Assembly: GCF_029868325.1 (NCBI RefSeq)
Contig: NZ_JARWNW010000236.1
Span: forward strand, 1-64,000
Direction of reading: 5' to 3'
DNA length: 64,000 nt
DNA from: Nocardia carnea
GTDB lineage: Bacteria; Actinomycetota; Actinomycetes; Mycobacteriales; Mycobacteriaceae
In this document: piece after piece, positions 27,530-37,535 of the stretch
Layout: the number at the start of each line of letters is the position of its first letter
Numbering within the stretch: the first letter of the stretch is position 1
Program-made: the position numbers and the translations under genes
Notes under the pieces: generated by a model
What the model was told of the DNA's origin: nothing
What the model saw: only the letters and a program-made list of their open reading frames with translations
Database searches by the model: none

Positions 27530-28336
27530 CTATGCGCGCGCGGGTTTGCGGGCGACGGCCGCGTACAGCGGGAGGGTGTGGTCGTAGGCGGCGGGCTGAT
27601 CCATTCGCGGCCGCCAGTGGTGTAGCGGGACTATTCCCGGTTCTACCAGGTCGAGGCCGGTGAAGAATTGCTCGAATTCGTTGCGGCTGCGGGGCTGCAT
27701 GCCGATTCCGCTCTGGGTGTAGGTGGCTACGGTGCCGGCGACGCCCTCGGGATCGATCTCCGCGGTGAGATGCGTCATTGCCAGGTAGCTGCCGGGGGCG
27801 AGGGCATCCAGCAGGGTCGCGACGGCGGCGTAGATGGTGTCGCCCGGCACGAAATGGGCGATGGCGATGAGACTCAACGCGGTTGGTACCTCGGGATCGA
27901 GGGTGTCGGTCAGTGCGGGGGCGGACAGGATCGTATCCGGGGCGGTGAGATCGGCGTTGATATAGCCGGTGCGCCCTTCCGGGGTGCCGGTCATGAGGGC
28001 GCGGGCGTGCGCGAGGACCAGCGGATCGTTGTCCACGTACACGATGTGTGCGGCCGGGTTCACCTCCTGGACGACCTGATGCAGATTGGGTGCGGTCGGG
28101 ATTCCCGTTCCGATATCGAGGAACTGGCCGATCCCGGACTCGGCGGCGAACCGGGCGGCCCGGTGCATGAAATCGCGGTTGGCCCGGGCGACCTTGCGCG
28201 CGTTCGGCACCGCCTGCTCCACCTTGGCGGCGGCGTCCTGATCTGCCGGATAGTTGTCCTTGCCGCCGAGCAGGTAGTCGTAGATCCGGGCGCTGTGCGG
28301 TTTATCGGTTTGCAGATCCAACGAATTTCCCGCCAC
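27530..28336 (-). CDS. SAM-dependent methyltransferase, DUF574 family (PF04672)
   Basis: A 268-residue protein of a family greatly expanded in Streptomyces and Nocardia. It has the N-terminal signature SARIYDYLLGGKDNYPAD, the SAM-binding FLDIGTGIPT, YVDNDPLVLAHARAL and a late YTQSGIGMQPRS. Target unknown. GTG at 28336 follows GGAG by six bases; a longer start at 28432 would add a basic tail and is less likely. Confidence 0.9.
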   Translation of the reverse strand: MAGNSLDLQTDKPHSARIYDYLLGGKDNYPADQDAAAKVEQAVPNARKVARANRDFMHRAARFAAESGIGQFLDIGTGIPTAPNLHQVVQEVNPAAHIVYVDNDPLVLAHARALMTGTPEGRTGYINADLTAPDTILSAPALTDTLDPEVPTALSLIAIAHFVPGDTIYAAVATLLDALAPGSYLAMTHLTAEIDPEGVAGTVATYTQSGIGMQPRSRNEFEQFFTGLDLVEPGIVPLHHWRPRMDQPAAYDHTLPLYAAVARKPARA

Positions 28337-28575
28337 GACACACTCCGATCCGAGATCGACACCGGTACAACGCTGTCGACGATATCGCTGCTGCCGGTGC
28401 AGCCGCATGCGTGGTGCGGAGATCTGTGCCAACGGTGAATGTTTCGTTGCTCGGTGACTCCGCCGGGCCGCATCGACGGCAACCCCGCCGCGGAACCCGG
28501 CCGCAATCGTATCGGCGACGCCACATTCGCCGACGCCCGGTGGCGCTGCCGGTTTGCTGCGGATAGCTTCATTGG

Positions 28576-29376
28576 GTGCAGGACCATCTCGACGACCTCC
28601 GATTCGCCCATGTTCTCGTGGATTCCGCGGCCGCGGCGAGCATGGAGCGGTTCAAGGCTCGCGACCTCGGGATCGAGTCGAAGCCGGATCTGGAGTCGGT
28701 GCGCGAATCCGAAACCGAGGTGGAGAAGCTCATTCGCGGTCAGTTGCAGCGTTCCCGCCCGCGTGACGCCGTTCTCGGCGAGGGGGAGGGGCTGGAGGGC
28801 ACCGGGCCGCGGTGCTGGGTGGTCGACGCCATCGACGGTCTCGAGAACTATGCGCGCGGCGTACCTGTGTGGGCCACCCAGATTTCCCTGATCGAAGCCT
28901 CCGAGGGCGGTTACCGGCCGGTGGTCGGCGTCGTCTCCGCCCCCGCGCTGGGGCGCCGCTGGTGGGCCGCACAGGGTCACGGTGCCTTCACCGGCCGCAA
29001 TCTCTCCTCGGCCTCCCGCATGCGTGTCTCGGGCGTTTCCAAGTTGCCGGACGCATCGTTCTCGTTCTCCTCCTTCGCAGGCTGGGAGGAGCAGGGCCGG
29101 TTGAGCGGTCTGCTGGCGCTTTCCCGGGAGGTGTGGCGTACGCGCGCGTACGGCGATTTCTGGCCCTACATGATGGTCGCCGAAGGTGTGGTCGATATCT
29201 GCGCCGATCCGGACCTCTCGCCGCTGGAGATGGCCGCGCACGCCGTGATCGTCACCGAGGCCGGTGGCGCCTTCACCGGCCTCGACGGCAGTCCGGGACC
29301 GCTCGGCGACAGCGCGGCCGCGTCGAACGGACTGCTGCACGACGAGTTGCTCGGGTATCTGAACGACCACTACTGA
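28576..29376 (+). CDS. HisN-like inositol-monophosphatase-fold protein with altered active site
   Basis: A 266-residue protein resembling mycobacterial histidinol-phosphatase HisN throughout (PVWATQISLIEA, VVSAPALGRRWWAAQG, RAYGDFWPYMMVAEG, ASNGLLHDE). Key sites differ. The metal motif DPIDGT is DAIDGL, so the threonine that activates water is Leu. The TDAD-type motif is RESE, GEE is GEG, and the WDLAA aspartate is replaced (PLEMAA, Glu). The two aspartates of D-x-I-D remain. It is more likely a paralogue of changed or lost activity than the histidine enzyme. GTG start at 28576. Confidence 0.8.
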   Translation: MQDHLDDLRFAHVLVDSAAAASMERFKARDLGIESKPDLESVRESETEVEKLIRGQLQRSRPRDAVLGEGEGLEGTGPRCWVVDAIDGLENYARGVPVWATQISLIEASEGGYRPVVGVVSAPALGRRWWAAQGHGAFTGRNLSSASRMRVSGVSKLPDASFSFSSFAGWEEQGRLSGLLALSREVWRTRAYGDFWPYMMVAEGVVDICADPDLSPLEMAAHAVIVTEAGGAFTGLDGSPGPLGDSAAASNGLLHDELLGYLNDHY

Positions 29377-29487
29377 CGAGCACGGTATCGAGGGCACTGT
29401 CGGCAGCTGTTCCGGCGAAGAGCCTGCCGGGCCGACGAGGATTCTCCGAGCCGCCGTGCGCGGACGGGCGGTCGTCCTCGCCCGGGC

Positions 29488-30366
29488 TCATCCTGCGGTA
29501 TGAGCAAGGATGGCAGCCGCCAGCTCCTCGTGCACCTGCGGCGGCAGCGTATGGCCCATACCCGCGACGATCCGCAGCTGTGCCCCCGGTATCTGTTCGG
29601 CGATCACCGCGCCGTGCCCCCGTTTGACCGGTTCGTGACTGCCCTCGAGGACCAGCGTGGGTGCCTGGATTCGGGACAGCGCTCCGGTCGGTTCGAAGTC
29701 GGGACGTGCGGCGGCGGCCAGCCGGTGGTTGGCGGCCGCCGAGAGGTCGCGGGCCCGGTCGTAGATCCGTTCTTGCAGTTCGCGCGCCGCCGCCTCGTCG
29801 AACGGCAGGCCGGTCCCGTGGAGTACGCGCTGCTCGGCGACCATGCCGTCGATACGGGTGTGCCGGTCCTTCGCCGGTGGTGCGGCCATGAGCTCGCGGT
29901 AGAAGGAGACGAATTCGGGTGCCGGTTCGGGCAGGCTGCCCGGGGACTGCGGTTCGCCGAGCAGAGCGCGCATGAGTACCCGGCCCTCACCGCCGCCGAG
30001 TGGTGAGGAGCCGATAACCGTCAGCGAGCGCACCCGTTCCGGCCGTTCCACCGCGATGAGCTGGGCGAGGAGGCCGCCCGCCGAATGGCCCACCAGATGG
30101 GCGCTTTCGACCCCGTGGGCGTCCAGGACGCGGTACACGTCGTTCCCGAGGTCTTCCCAGGTGTACGGGTGGGTCGCGAAATCGACGATGTCCGACATCC
30201 CGGTGTCGCGGTGGTCGTACCGGATCACCCGGCGGTTTCCGGCGACGAGCCGGTCGATGAACTCCTCCGGCCACAGGATGCCCTGCGACATCGACCCCAT
30301 GATCAGCAGGATCGGCGGATCCGCGGCGGCGCCGAACTCTTCACTCCAGATCTTCACGTCACGCAT
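29488..30366 (-). CDS. Alpha/beta hydrolase (esterase)
   Basis: A 292-residue hydrolase related to the RdmC/aclacinomycin methylesterase-like group. It has the oxyanion motif IMGSMSQG, the YDHRDTGMSD strand, nucleophile serine in GHSAGG (about residue 95) and base histidine in GMGHTLPP. The acid position, usually GxxD, reads LEGSHEPV, so a nearby Glu may replace Asp. Divergent from a TetR gene that may control it. Substrate unknown; small esters or lactones are typical. Confidence 0.88.
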   Translation of the reverse strand: MRDVKIWSEEFGAAADPPILLIMGSMSQGILWPEEFIDRLVAGNRRVIRYDHRDTGMSDIVDFATHPYTWEDLGNDVYRVLDAHGVESAHLVGHSAGGLLAQLIAVERPERVRSLTVIGSSPLGGGEGRVLMRALLGEPQSPGSLPEPAPEFVSFYRELMAAPPAKDRHTRIDGMVAEQRVLHGTGLPFDEAAARELQERIYDRARDLSAAANHRLAAAARPDFEPTGALSRIQAPTLVLEGSHEPVKRGHGAVIAEQIPGAQLRIVAGMGHTLPPQVHEELAAAILAHTAG

Positions 30367-30720
30367 ATCGTTCTCTTCCCTCGCACTGCTCTTGATTCGC
30401 TGTTCTGACCCGGCCGGTTCATCGATGAGTTCGTCGTGCGCCGACCCCGGCAGGCGTTGCTACCGCCCGCCGCGTCTGGTATTGCGGGGCAGCCCTTTCT
30501 TGGTGACGGCCGCGCGCGGTGGCGCCGGCCGAGCAGCGAAACGCTGATGGTTATTCGGAATCGGGAAGGTGCCGTGGGACTTTCGCATATCGGTTCCGCC
30601 TTTCGGCGAGGACGGTGGAATCGGCAGAGCGGGGGATGACCCCGTGTACCAGACCGCCTCGTCTGTAGTACTCTGGACGAAGTGATTTGAACCGTAGTAC
30701 TACAGATGGAGTGGTGTCAA
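30367..30720. other. Divergent promoter region between esterase and TetR genes
   Basis: About 350 bases with no supported gene. The right end carries the paired GTAGTACT operator candidate described separately. Confidence 0.45.
30663..30705. promoter_or_regulatory. Paired GTAGTACT operator candidate for the adjacent TetR
   Basis: Two CTGTAGTAC-type sites flank 22 bases: CTGTAGTACT at 30663-30672 and GTAGTACTACAG at 30694-30705. The second contains the perfect palindrome GTAGTACTAC. Both share GTAGTACT, 29 bases apart, immediately before the TetR reading frame. This is typical of autoregulation by a TetR dimer pair. Confidence 0.6.
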
Positions 30721-31305
30721 GTGGTCCGCACGAATCCCCAACGCCGCCAGGCGTTGCTGGACGCATCGATCGAGGTCCTGGCCCGGGAAGGGGCCCGCGG
30801 ACTGACGTTCCGCGCAGTGGACAAGGAAGCCGAGGTGCCTGCCGGCACCGCCTCGAACTACTTCGCCAACCGTGACGACCTCCTGGTTCAGGCAGGCCAC
30901 CGGTACTACGAGCGGCTGGTTCCCGACGAATCGGTCATGGTGAAACTGCAGGGTCCCCGATCCCGCGAGACCGTCACCGAACTCATGACCGAAGTCGTCG
31001 GACGCGTCACCCGGTTCCGCACCGGCTATCTCGCGCTGCTCGAACTGCGCCTGGAGGCCACCCGGCGACCCGAGCTGCAAGCCCTGCTCACCGAACGGGT
31101 CCGGGCCGATCTGGACTTCAATATCCGCAACCACGTCGACAACGGGATGCCTGGTGACGAGAACACCGTCGTCCTGCTGTTCCTCGCCCTGAACTGGCTC
31201 ATCCTGGAACGCCTCACCCTGCCCGGGGTGTTCACCGAGGAGCAGGCCGATGAACTCGTCCGCATGGCGGTCGAGCGCGCGATTCCCGCCACCCACCGCG
31301 CCTGA
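30721..31305 (+). CDS. TetR-family transcriptional regulator
   Basis: A 194-residue regulator. The N-terminal helix-turn-helix (LTFRAVDKEAEVPAGTASNYFANRDDL, residues about 30-56) is followed by a helical ligand domain. GTG at 30721 (GGAG nine bases upstream) is preferred; the in-frame ATG at 30706 abuts the operator palindrome and has no ribosome site. Divergent from the esterase gene at 29488-30366, its likely target besides itself. Confidence 0.9.
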   Translation: MVRTNPQRRQALLDASIEVLAREGARGLTFRAVDKEAEVPAGTASNYFANRDDLLVQAGHRYYERLVPDESVMVKLQGPRSRETVTELMTEVVGRVTRFRTGYLALLELRLEATRRPELQALLTERVRADLDFNIRNHVDNGMPGDENTVVLLFLALNWLILERLTLPGVFTEEQADELVRMAVERAIPATHRA

Positions 31306-31336
31306 GCGGCCCGCGGTTCGCCCGCTGCCAGCGCCC

Positions 31337-32332
<996 letters not shown>

Positions 32333-32340
32333 GGCCGGAG

Positions 32341-33324
32341 ATGCGGGTGCTGATCACCGGCGCCACCGGATTCGTGGGCGCCTGGACCGCCAAAGCCGTG
32401 CACGACCGTGGACACCGGGTGCGGTTGCTGGTCCGCGACCCCGCCCGGCTGGCACCGATCGCGGCGGCACTGGGATTCGACGCCACCGACGTGGTGCGCG
32501 GGGATATGACCGACCCGGACCGAGTCCGCGAAGCGCTCGACGGCTGTGACGCGGTGGTGCACGCCGCCGCGGTGGTGGCGCTGCGGGCCGATGCGGCCGA
32601 CGAGATGATCCGCGCCAACCTCGCCGGTGCGCGGAATGTGCTCGGCCAGGCGGCCGCCCGCGGGATCGACCCGATCGTGTACGTCTCGAGCATGACGGCC
32701 CTGTGGCATCCGCGGTGCCCGCTGGTGCACGCCGACCTGCCACCGGCGGGCGGTAACGACGGCTACGCCACCTCCAAGGCTCGCGTGGAGCGGTACGCCC
32801 GGGAACTGCAGCAGCAGGGCGCGCCCGTGGTGGTCACCTATCCGAGCTGCATCGTGGGCCCGGCCGCCGGGGATCAATTCGGGGAATCCGGTGAAGCCGT
32901 CGCCGCCTTCGTCCGCGTCGGAATTCCGGGCCGCGGCGCGGCCTTCACGATCGGTGATGTCCGCGACCTCGCCGAGGCCCACGTCCGGCTCCTCGAACCG
33001 GGCCGCGGGCCACGCCGCTACGTCCTGGGCGGACACTATGTGACCGGCGCCGAATTGGCCGGTCTGCTCACGGATATCACCGGCCGGCGGGTCCGCTACT
33101 ACGGTGTTCCCGACGGTGTGCTCGTCGCCGCCGGTAAGCTCGCGGACCGGTTCCGGCGCGTGCTGCCGGCCGCCGTGAGCCAGCTCAGCGAGACCTCGAT
33201 CCGCTACCTCACCGACTCTCCACCCACCGACGACGGCCCCGCCCAACGCGATCTCGGCCTCACCTTCCGGCCGGTCCGGGAGACCTTGGCGGATATGCTC
33301 ACCGATCGCCGCCGACCCCGCTAG
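32341..33324 (+). CDS. NAD-dependent epimerase/dehydratase (extended SDR)
   Basis: A 327-residue extended SDR with N-terminal dinucleotide motif GATGFVGAWTA, the VVHAAAVV strand, catalytic S/T around YVSSMTALW and Y-x3-K in GYATSKARV. The C-terminal part resembles dihydroflavonol-4-reductase / 3-beta-hydroxysteroid dehydrogenase-like proteins. Starts eight bases after the mycofactocin-type SDR, so co-expressed. It may act on the same alcohol/ketone substrate series. Confidence 0.88.
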   Translation: MRVLITGATGFVGAWTAKAVHDRGHRVRLLVRDPARLAPIAAALGFDATDVVRGDMTDPDRVREALDGCDAVVHAAAVVALRADAADEMIRANLAGARNVLGQAAARGIDPIVYVSSMTALWHPRCPLVHADLPPAGGNDGYATSKARVERYARELQQQGAPVVVTYPSCIVGPAAGDQFGESGEAVAAFVRVGIPGRGAAFTIGDVRDLAEAHVRLLEPGRGPRRYVLGGHYVTGAELAGLLTDITGRRVRYYGVPDGVLVAAGKLADRFRRVLPAAVSQLSETSIRYLTDSPPTDDGPAQRDLGLTFRPVRETLADMLTDRRRPR

Positions 33325-33388
33325 GACCGGACTCGGCGTCTTCGGCGGGGAGCCAGGGCGATCGACCGCGCCCGGTCGCGCTGCGGGT

Positions 33389-35503
33389 TCAGAGCTTCGT
33401 GGCCGCTTCCCACGCTGTGTGGACCGCGCCCTGAATGTAATCGACCTGCACGGCGTCGCCCACCACATGCACCTCGGGAACAACCCCCTCCAGCGCCTCG
33501 GCCAGTTGCGCCGACGCGGAAACCTCCGACGCGACGACAACCATATCCGCCGGAGCGGTCGAGGTTTTGTCTCCGACGGTGAACTCGACGTACTTCTCGG
33601 TGATCCGCTGCACGGTGGCCTGGCGGTGTATCTGCACGCCCGACTCCTTGGCGTGGCGTACCGCGGTCCAGCGCCGCGGCAGCGCCATCGGCACGCCGAG
33701 CCGGCCGCCTTCTTCGAGCAGGGTCACGTTACGGCCGCGTTCGGCGAGGAACTCCGAAAGTTCCAGGCCGACGAGCGAACCGCCGATCACGACGACGTTC
33801 TTGCCCATCGGCAGGAACTTACGGGTGACGGTGCGGATCGCGGCCGCGCTCTTGGTGATACCGGACAGTTTGCCGAGTGTGGCAATAGTCCGGAGCAGTA
33901 GCGGCACCTGCGACACATCGCCGGAGCCGGTCATCAAGGCGCGCAATGTATCACCGGTGTGTACATGCGGCAGATCGCTACCCGGGACCGCGGGCCGTCC
34001 GCGCACCGCGCCGGTGGCGACGACGACCGCATCCGGTTGCAGCGCCTGGATCGAGGCCGGCGTGGCCTCGGTCTTCAAGCGGATATCGATATCCGGACGC
34101 CGGGTCTGCACCTTCAGCCAGTCCAGCAGCATCTGGTTGTCCGGTGTGGTGAGACCGGAGAACCAGAGCGTGCCGCCGAGCCGATCGGATTTGTCCAGTA
34201 CGGTCACGCGATGCCCGCGCTCGGCCGCGACCCGGGCGGCTTCGAGTCCGCCGGGTCCCGCGCCTACGACGACCACATGTTTGCGCGTGGTGGCAGGTGT
34301 CAGCGGAAGCAGCTTTTCGTTGCCCAGTGCGGGATTCACCGCGCAGAGGGGAGTGTCGTCCCAGAAGTTCTCCTGAACGCACACATAGCAATTGATACAG
34401 GGCCGGACCTGTTCCGGCGTCCCCGCCCGGAGCTTGTTCACCAGATCCGGATCGGCCAGCAGCTGCCGGCCCATGGCCACGAAATCGGTGGTGCCCGCCG
34501 CGATCGCCTGTTCGCCGACCTCCGGCAGTACCCGGCCGACGGCGATCACCGGGATGGATACGGCCTGCTTCACCGCGGCCGCCAGGTCCGTGTAGGCGCC
34601 GACCTTGTCGGGCAGGGGACCGTCGGTGAAATTGGAGAACGGGTTACGACCCCACCCGGTGACATGGATGGCATCGGCGCCGGCCGCTTCGAACAGGGCC
34701 GCCGCCTGCACGGCTTCTTCGGTGGTCAGCGCGCCTTCCTCGCCGAATTCCCGGCCCGCGACGCGCACCAGGATCGCGAGGGAATCGCCGACCTCCGCCT
34801 CGACCGCGCGGATCACCTCCACCGCCAGCCGCGCACGGTTCTCGAGTGACCCGCCGTACTCATCGGTGCGTTTGTTGTCCGCCCGGTTCAAGAAAGCGCC
34901 GAGTACGTAGCCGTGCGCGACGTGGATCTCGACCGCGTCCCCGCCGGCATCGCGCACCCGTCCGGCGGCCTCGGCGAAGCAGCGCACCAGCCAGTCGATA
35001 TCTTCCCGGGTGGCCTCGTGGTAGGTGGCCTGCTTCCCGCCGGTGACGGCGCCCATCTTCTGCAGCTCGCCGGGAGTGTTGTCGGCCAGCGCGGACAGGT
35101 CCGCCGGTCCGGCGGGCGGCGACGGAACCAGCAACGGGCGATCCTGGACGGTGTCGATCCGGGCGATCTTGCCGTGATGGGTCATCTGCACACACAGCTT
35201 GCTACCGGCGGCGTGGACGGCGTCGGCCAGCGCTTTCAGCCCGGGAACGAACCGGTCCTCGGAGAGCCCGGGCTCTTTGGTGCTCGCGCACCCGACCGGG
35301 TACGCGACCGCGCAGGCGCCGGTGATGATGAGTCCCGTGCCACCGGCCGCGCGGGCGGCGAAATGATCGATATCGCCCTGTTCGATCTCGCCGTCCTCGC
35401 ACAGATTCATATCCATCGCGGGCAAGACCACGCGGTTGGCCAGCGAAACCGGGCCGATGGTCCCGGGGGCGAGCAGATGCGGGAAGGTCCTGGTGCGGGT
35501 CAC
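33389..35503 (-). CDS. FAD/FMN/[4Fe-4S] oxidoreductase, 2,4-dienoyl-CoA reductase / Old Yellow Enzyme type
   Basis: A 704-residue three-part enzyme. It has an N-terminal FMN TIM barrel (to about 350; VEIHVAHGYVLGAFL), a cysteine cluster for [4Fe-4S] (CINCYVC followed by PLC about 12 residues later), and C-terminal FAD and NAD(P) Rossmann folds (VVVGAGPGGLEAARVAAERG; VVVIGGSLVGLELSEFL). It resembles FadH-type dienoyl-CoA reductase and other ene- or bile-acid-type reductases. It lies on the minus strand between the epimerase (convergent) and the P450 (divergent). Substrate not resolved. Confidence 0.9.
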   Translation of the reverse strand: MTRTRTFPHLLAPGTIGPVSLANRVVLPAMDMNLCEDGEIEQGDIDHFAARAAGGTGLIITGACAVAYPVGCASTKEPGLSEDRFVPGLKALADAVHAAGSKLCVQMTHHGKIARIDTVQDRPLLVPSPPAGPADLSALADNTPGELQKMGAVTGGKQATYHEATREDIDWLVRCFAEAAGRVRDAGGDAVEIHVAHGYVLGAFLNRADNKRTDEYGGSLENRARLAVEVIRAVEAEVGDSLAILVRVAGREFGEEGALTTEEAVQAAALFEAAGADAIHVTGWGRNPFSNFTDGPLPDKVGAYTDLAAAVKQAVSIPVIAVGRVLPEVGEQAIAAGTTDFVAMGRQLLADPDLVNKLRAGTPEQVRPCINCYVCVQENFWDDTPLCAVNPALGNEKLLPLTPATTRKHVVVVGAGPGGLEAARVAAERGHRVTVLDKSDRLGGTLWFSGLTTPDNQMLLDWLKVQTRRPDIDIRLKTEATPASIQALQPDAVVVATGAVRGRPAVPGSDLPHVHTGDTLRALMTGSGDVSQVPLLLRTIATLGKLSGITKSAAAIRTVTRKFLPMGKNVVVIGGSLVGLELSEFLAERGRNVTLLEEGGRLGVPMALPRRWTAVRHAKESGVQIHRQATVQRITEKYVEFTVGDKTSTAPADMVVVASEVSASAQLAEALEGVVPEVHVVGDAVQVDYIQGAVHTAWEAATKL

Positions 35504-35621
35504 GAGTAGAAGTTAGACCTTCCGCCGAATCCGTCATCGCGCTGTTCCCGATCACCGAGACCGGGCCGACGCTTGCCCATATCGCGCGAGAGTTGTCGAT
35601 CTTGTGCCTAGGATCCGTCCG

Positions 35622-36866
35622 GTGACACTTTCCGAGCATCCATCGCCCCGGGCTCCGCGCAGTTCACCCACCGATACCGACGGCCCGCGGATTCCGTTGT
35701 ACGTCCCGGAGTTCGCGGTCGATCCGCACAGCACCTACCGCGCCATGCGGGAACAGTACGGGTCTCTGGTGCCCGTCGAGGTGGCGCCGGGCGTGCCCGC
35801 GACGCTGGTGATCGGCTACTACACGGCGCTGCGGATCTACAACGATCCGGATCATTTCCCGGCCGACCCGCGCACCTGGCAGCGCGATATCCCCGCGGAT
35901 TGCCCGGTGCTGCCGCTCATGCAGTGGCGGCCCAATGCCCGGCGTAACGACGGCAGCGCGCACGCACGCTATCGGCAGGCGATCGTCGCCGGTCTGGGCG
36001 AGGTCGACCCGTTCGGCCTGCACGAGACCGTGGAACGGGTCGCCATTCCGCTGATCAACTCCTTCTGCGGCGACGGATCGGCGGACCTGATCAAGCAGTA
36101 TGCGTTCCCGCTCACCTTCGCCGTGCTGAACGCGATGCTGGGCTGCCCCACCGAGATCGCGCAGCGGGCCGCGACCGGGATGGCCGCCATGTTCGAAGGT
36201 GTCGGCGCCGAGGGTGGTGCCGAGTTGCTCATGAAATCGCTGGCGGAACTGATCGAGCTCAAACGCGTTCACCCTGGTGACGATGTGACGACACGGATGA
36301 TGCGGCACCCGAGCGCATTGACCGAACCCGAGATCGCGAACCAGATCGGAACGATATACGGGGCAGGTATCGAACCGCTGCAGAATCTGATCGTCAATGC
36401 GTTGCGGTTGATGCTCACCGACGAACAGTTCGGCGACAGCGCGCTCGACGGTAGCCTGTCCACCCGGGACGCGCTGGACGAGGTGCTGTTCAACGACCCG
36501 CCGATGGCGAATTTCTGTTTCACCTTCCCGAAGCAGCCGATTCTCATCGACGATGTGTGGTTGCCGGCCCACCAGCCGGTGATCATCAGCATGGCGGCCT
36601 GCAATACCGATCCGGTGATCGGCTCGAACCGGCACGCGGGTAACCGGGCGCATCTGGCTTTCGGCGGTGGGCCCCATGTGTGCCCGGCCAGTTCGCTGGC
36701 CTACCTGATCGCGCAGGACGCCATCGACCAATTGCTCGACGGCTTGCCGGAGATCCGGCTCGGGGTGCCGGCCGATGAGCTGACCTGGCGGACAGGCGCT
36801 TTCCATCGGGCATTGACCGCGCTGCCGGTCGTCTTCCCGCCCTCACCGCCACTGTCACCGCTCTAG
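35622..36866 (+). CDS. Cytochrome P450 lacking the ExxR motif (CYP157-like)
   Basis: A 414-residue P450. The haem thiolate is C354 in FGGGPHVCPA. The I-helix oxygen motif AGxDT is AGIEP (248-252), without threonine, and the K-helix ExxR is EVLF (287-290), without the arginine. The segment EVLFNDPP recalls EVLWNDPP of Streptomyces CYP157 proteins, which also lack ExxR. GTG at 35622 follows AGGA by eight bases; GTG at 35604 is the alternative. Divergent from the OYE-type gene. No ferredoxin is adjacent. The reaction is unknown; loss of both motifs makes ordinary monooxygenation uncertain. Confidence 0.88.
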   Translation: MTLSEHPSPRAPRSSPTDTDGPRIPLYVPEFAVDPHSTYRAMREQYGSLVPVEVAPGVPATLVIGYYTALRIYNDPDHFPADPRTWQRDIPADCPVLPLMQWRPNARRNDGSAHARYRQAIVAGLGEVDPFGLHETVERVAIPLINSFCGDGSADLIKQYAFPLTFAVLNAMLGCPTEIAQRAATGMAAMFEGVGAEGGAELLMKSLAELIELKRVHPGDDVTTRMMRHPSALTEPEIANQIGTIYGAGIEPLQNLIVNALRLMLTDEQFGDSALDGSLSTRDALDEVLFNDPPMANFCFTFPKQPILIDDVWLPAHQPVIISMAACNTDPVIGSNRHAGNRAHLAFGGGPHVCPASSLAYLIAQDAIDQLLDGLPEIRLGVPADELTWRTGAFHRALTALPVVFPPSPPLSPL

Positions 36867-36869
36867 CTG

Positions 36870-37535
36870 TCAGGTCTCGCGTTGCCGGGCGACGTTGTTC
36901 AGCCAGTCGTCGACGACCCGGTCCGCGAGGACCGAATCGGCGCGCAGGAGCCGGGTGAGTTCGAGCCCGCGAACGAGTGCCATCAGCGATTCGAACGCCG
37001 TCCGGGCGGCTTCGGGATCGGCGATACCGGCGTGCCGTTCGAAATGGTCACGCAGTGCGGACCCCAGTTGTTTCTCCGCAGGTAGCAGCGCGTCGCGCAA
37101 CTGCGGGTCGGTGCGGGACGCCGCCCACAGTTCCATTGCCGCCTGAAAGGCCGGTCCGGTCATGGCCGACCGGACCGCCTGCACCATCTGCGGCAGGGAT
37201 TCGGGCCCGTCGCCCAGCCCGGCGACGTGTTCGCCGAAAACGGCCAGGCGCCGGTCGGCGATATGGTGGATCGCGGCGACCAGCAACTCCGATTTCGACG
37301 CGAAATGGTGGAGGAGCGCGCCTCGTGAGACGCCTGCCTCCTCCTGGATCCGCTGTGTGGTCGTGCCCGCGTAGCCGTGGTCGACCAGGCACCGGATCGT
37401 CGCGTCGAGCAGTGCGGCGTGGGTTTTCGCGTGCTGTTCTCTACGGGAGAGGCCGGTGGTGCGCGGGACCGGTTGCGTGGAGCTCTGCGACGTAGCGCCG
37501 GCGCCGCGCCCGGTACCTATCGTCTTCCCGGTCAC
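36870..37535 (-). CDS. TetR-family regulator of the crotonase/acyl-CoA ligase operon
   Basis: A 221-residue TetR with helix-turn-helix TTTQRIQEEAGVSRGALLHHFASKSELL (about 58-85) after a 30-residue Thr/Ser-rich tail. Its start overlaps the acyl-CoA ligase stop by four bases, so it is the third gene of the operon and probably controls it by feedback through an acyl-CoA ligand. A palindrome on the operon promoter (40092-40109) is the likely binding site. The stop is three bases from the P450 stop. Confidence 0.9.
   Translation of the reverse strand: MTGKTIGTGRGAGATSQSSTQPVPRTTGLSRREQHAKTHAALLDATIRCLVDHGYAGTTTQRIQEEAGVSRGALLHHFASKSELLVAAIHHIADRRLAVFGEHVAGLGDGPESLPQMVQAVRSAMTGPAFQAAMELWAASRTDPQLRDALLPAEKQLGSALRDHFERHAGIADPEAARTAFESLMALVRGLELTRLLRADSVLADRVVDDWLNNVARQRET

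Noticed and set aside
28060-29397. 445-codon minus-strand frame opposite the HisN-like gene
   Set aside because: Antisense of a gene with strong full-length family similarity; no ribosome site or domain.
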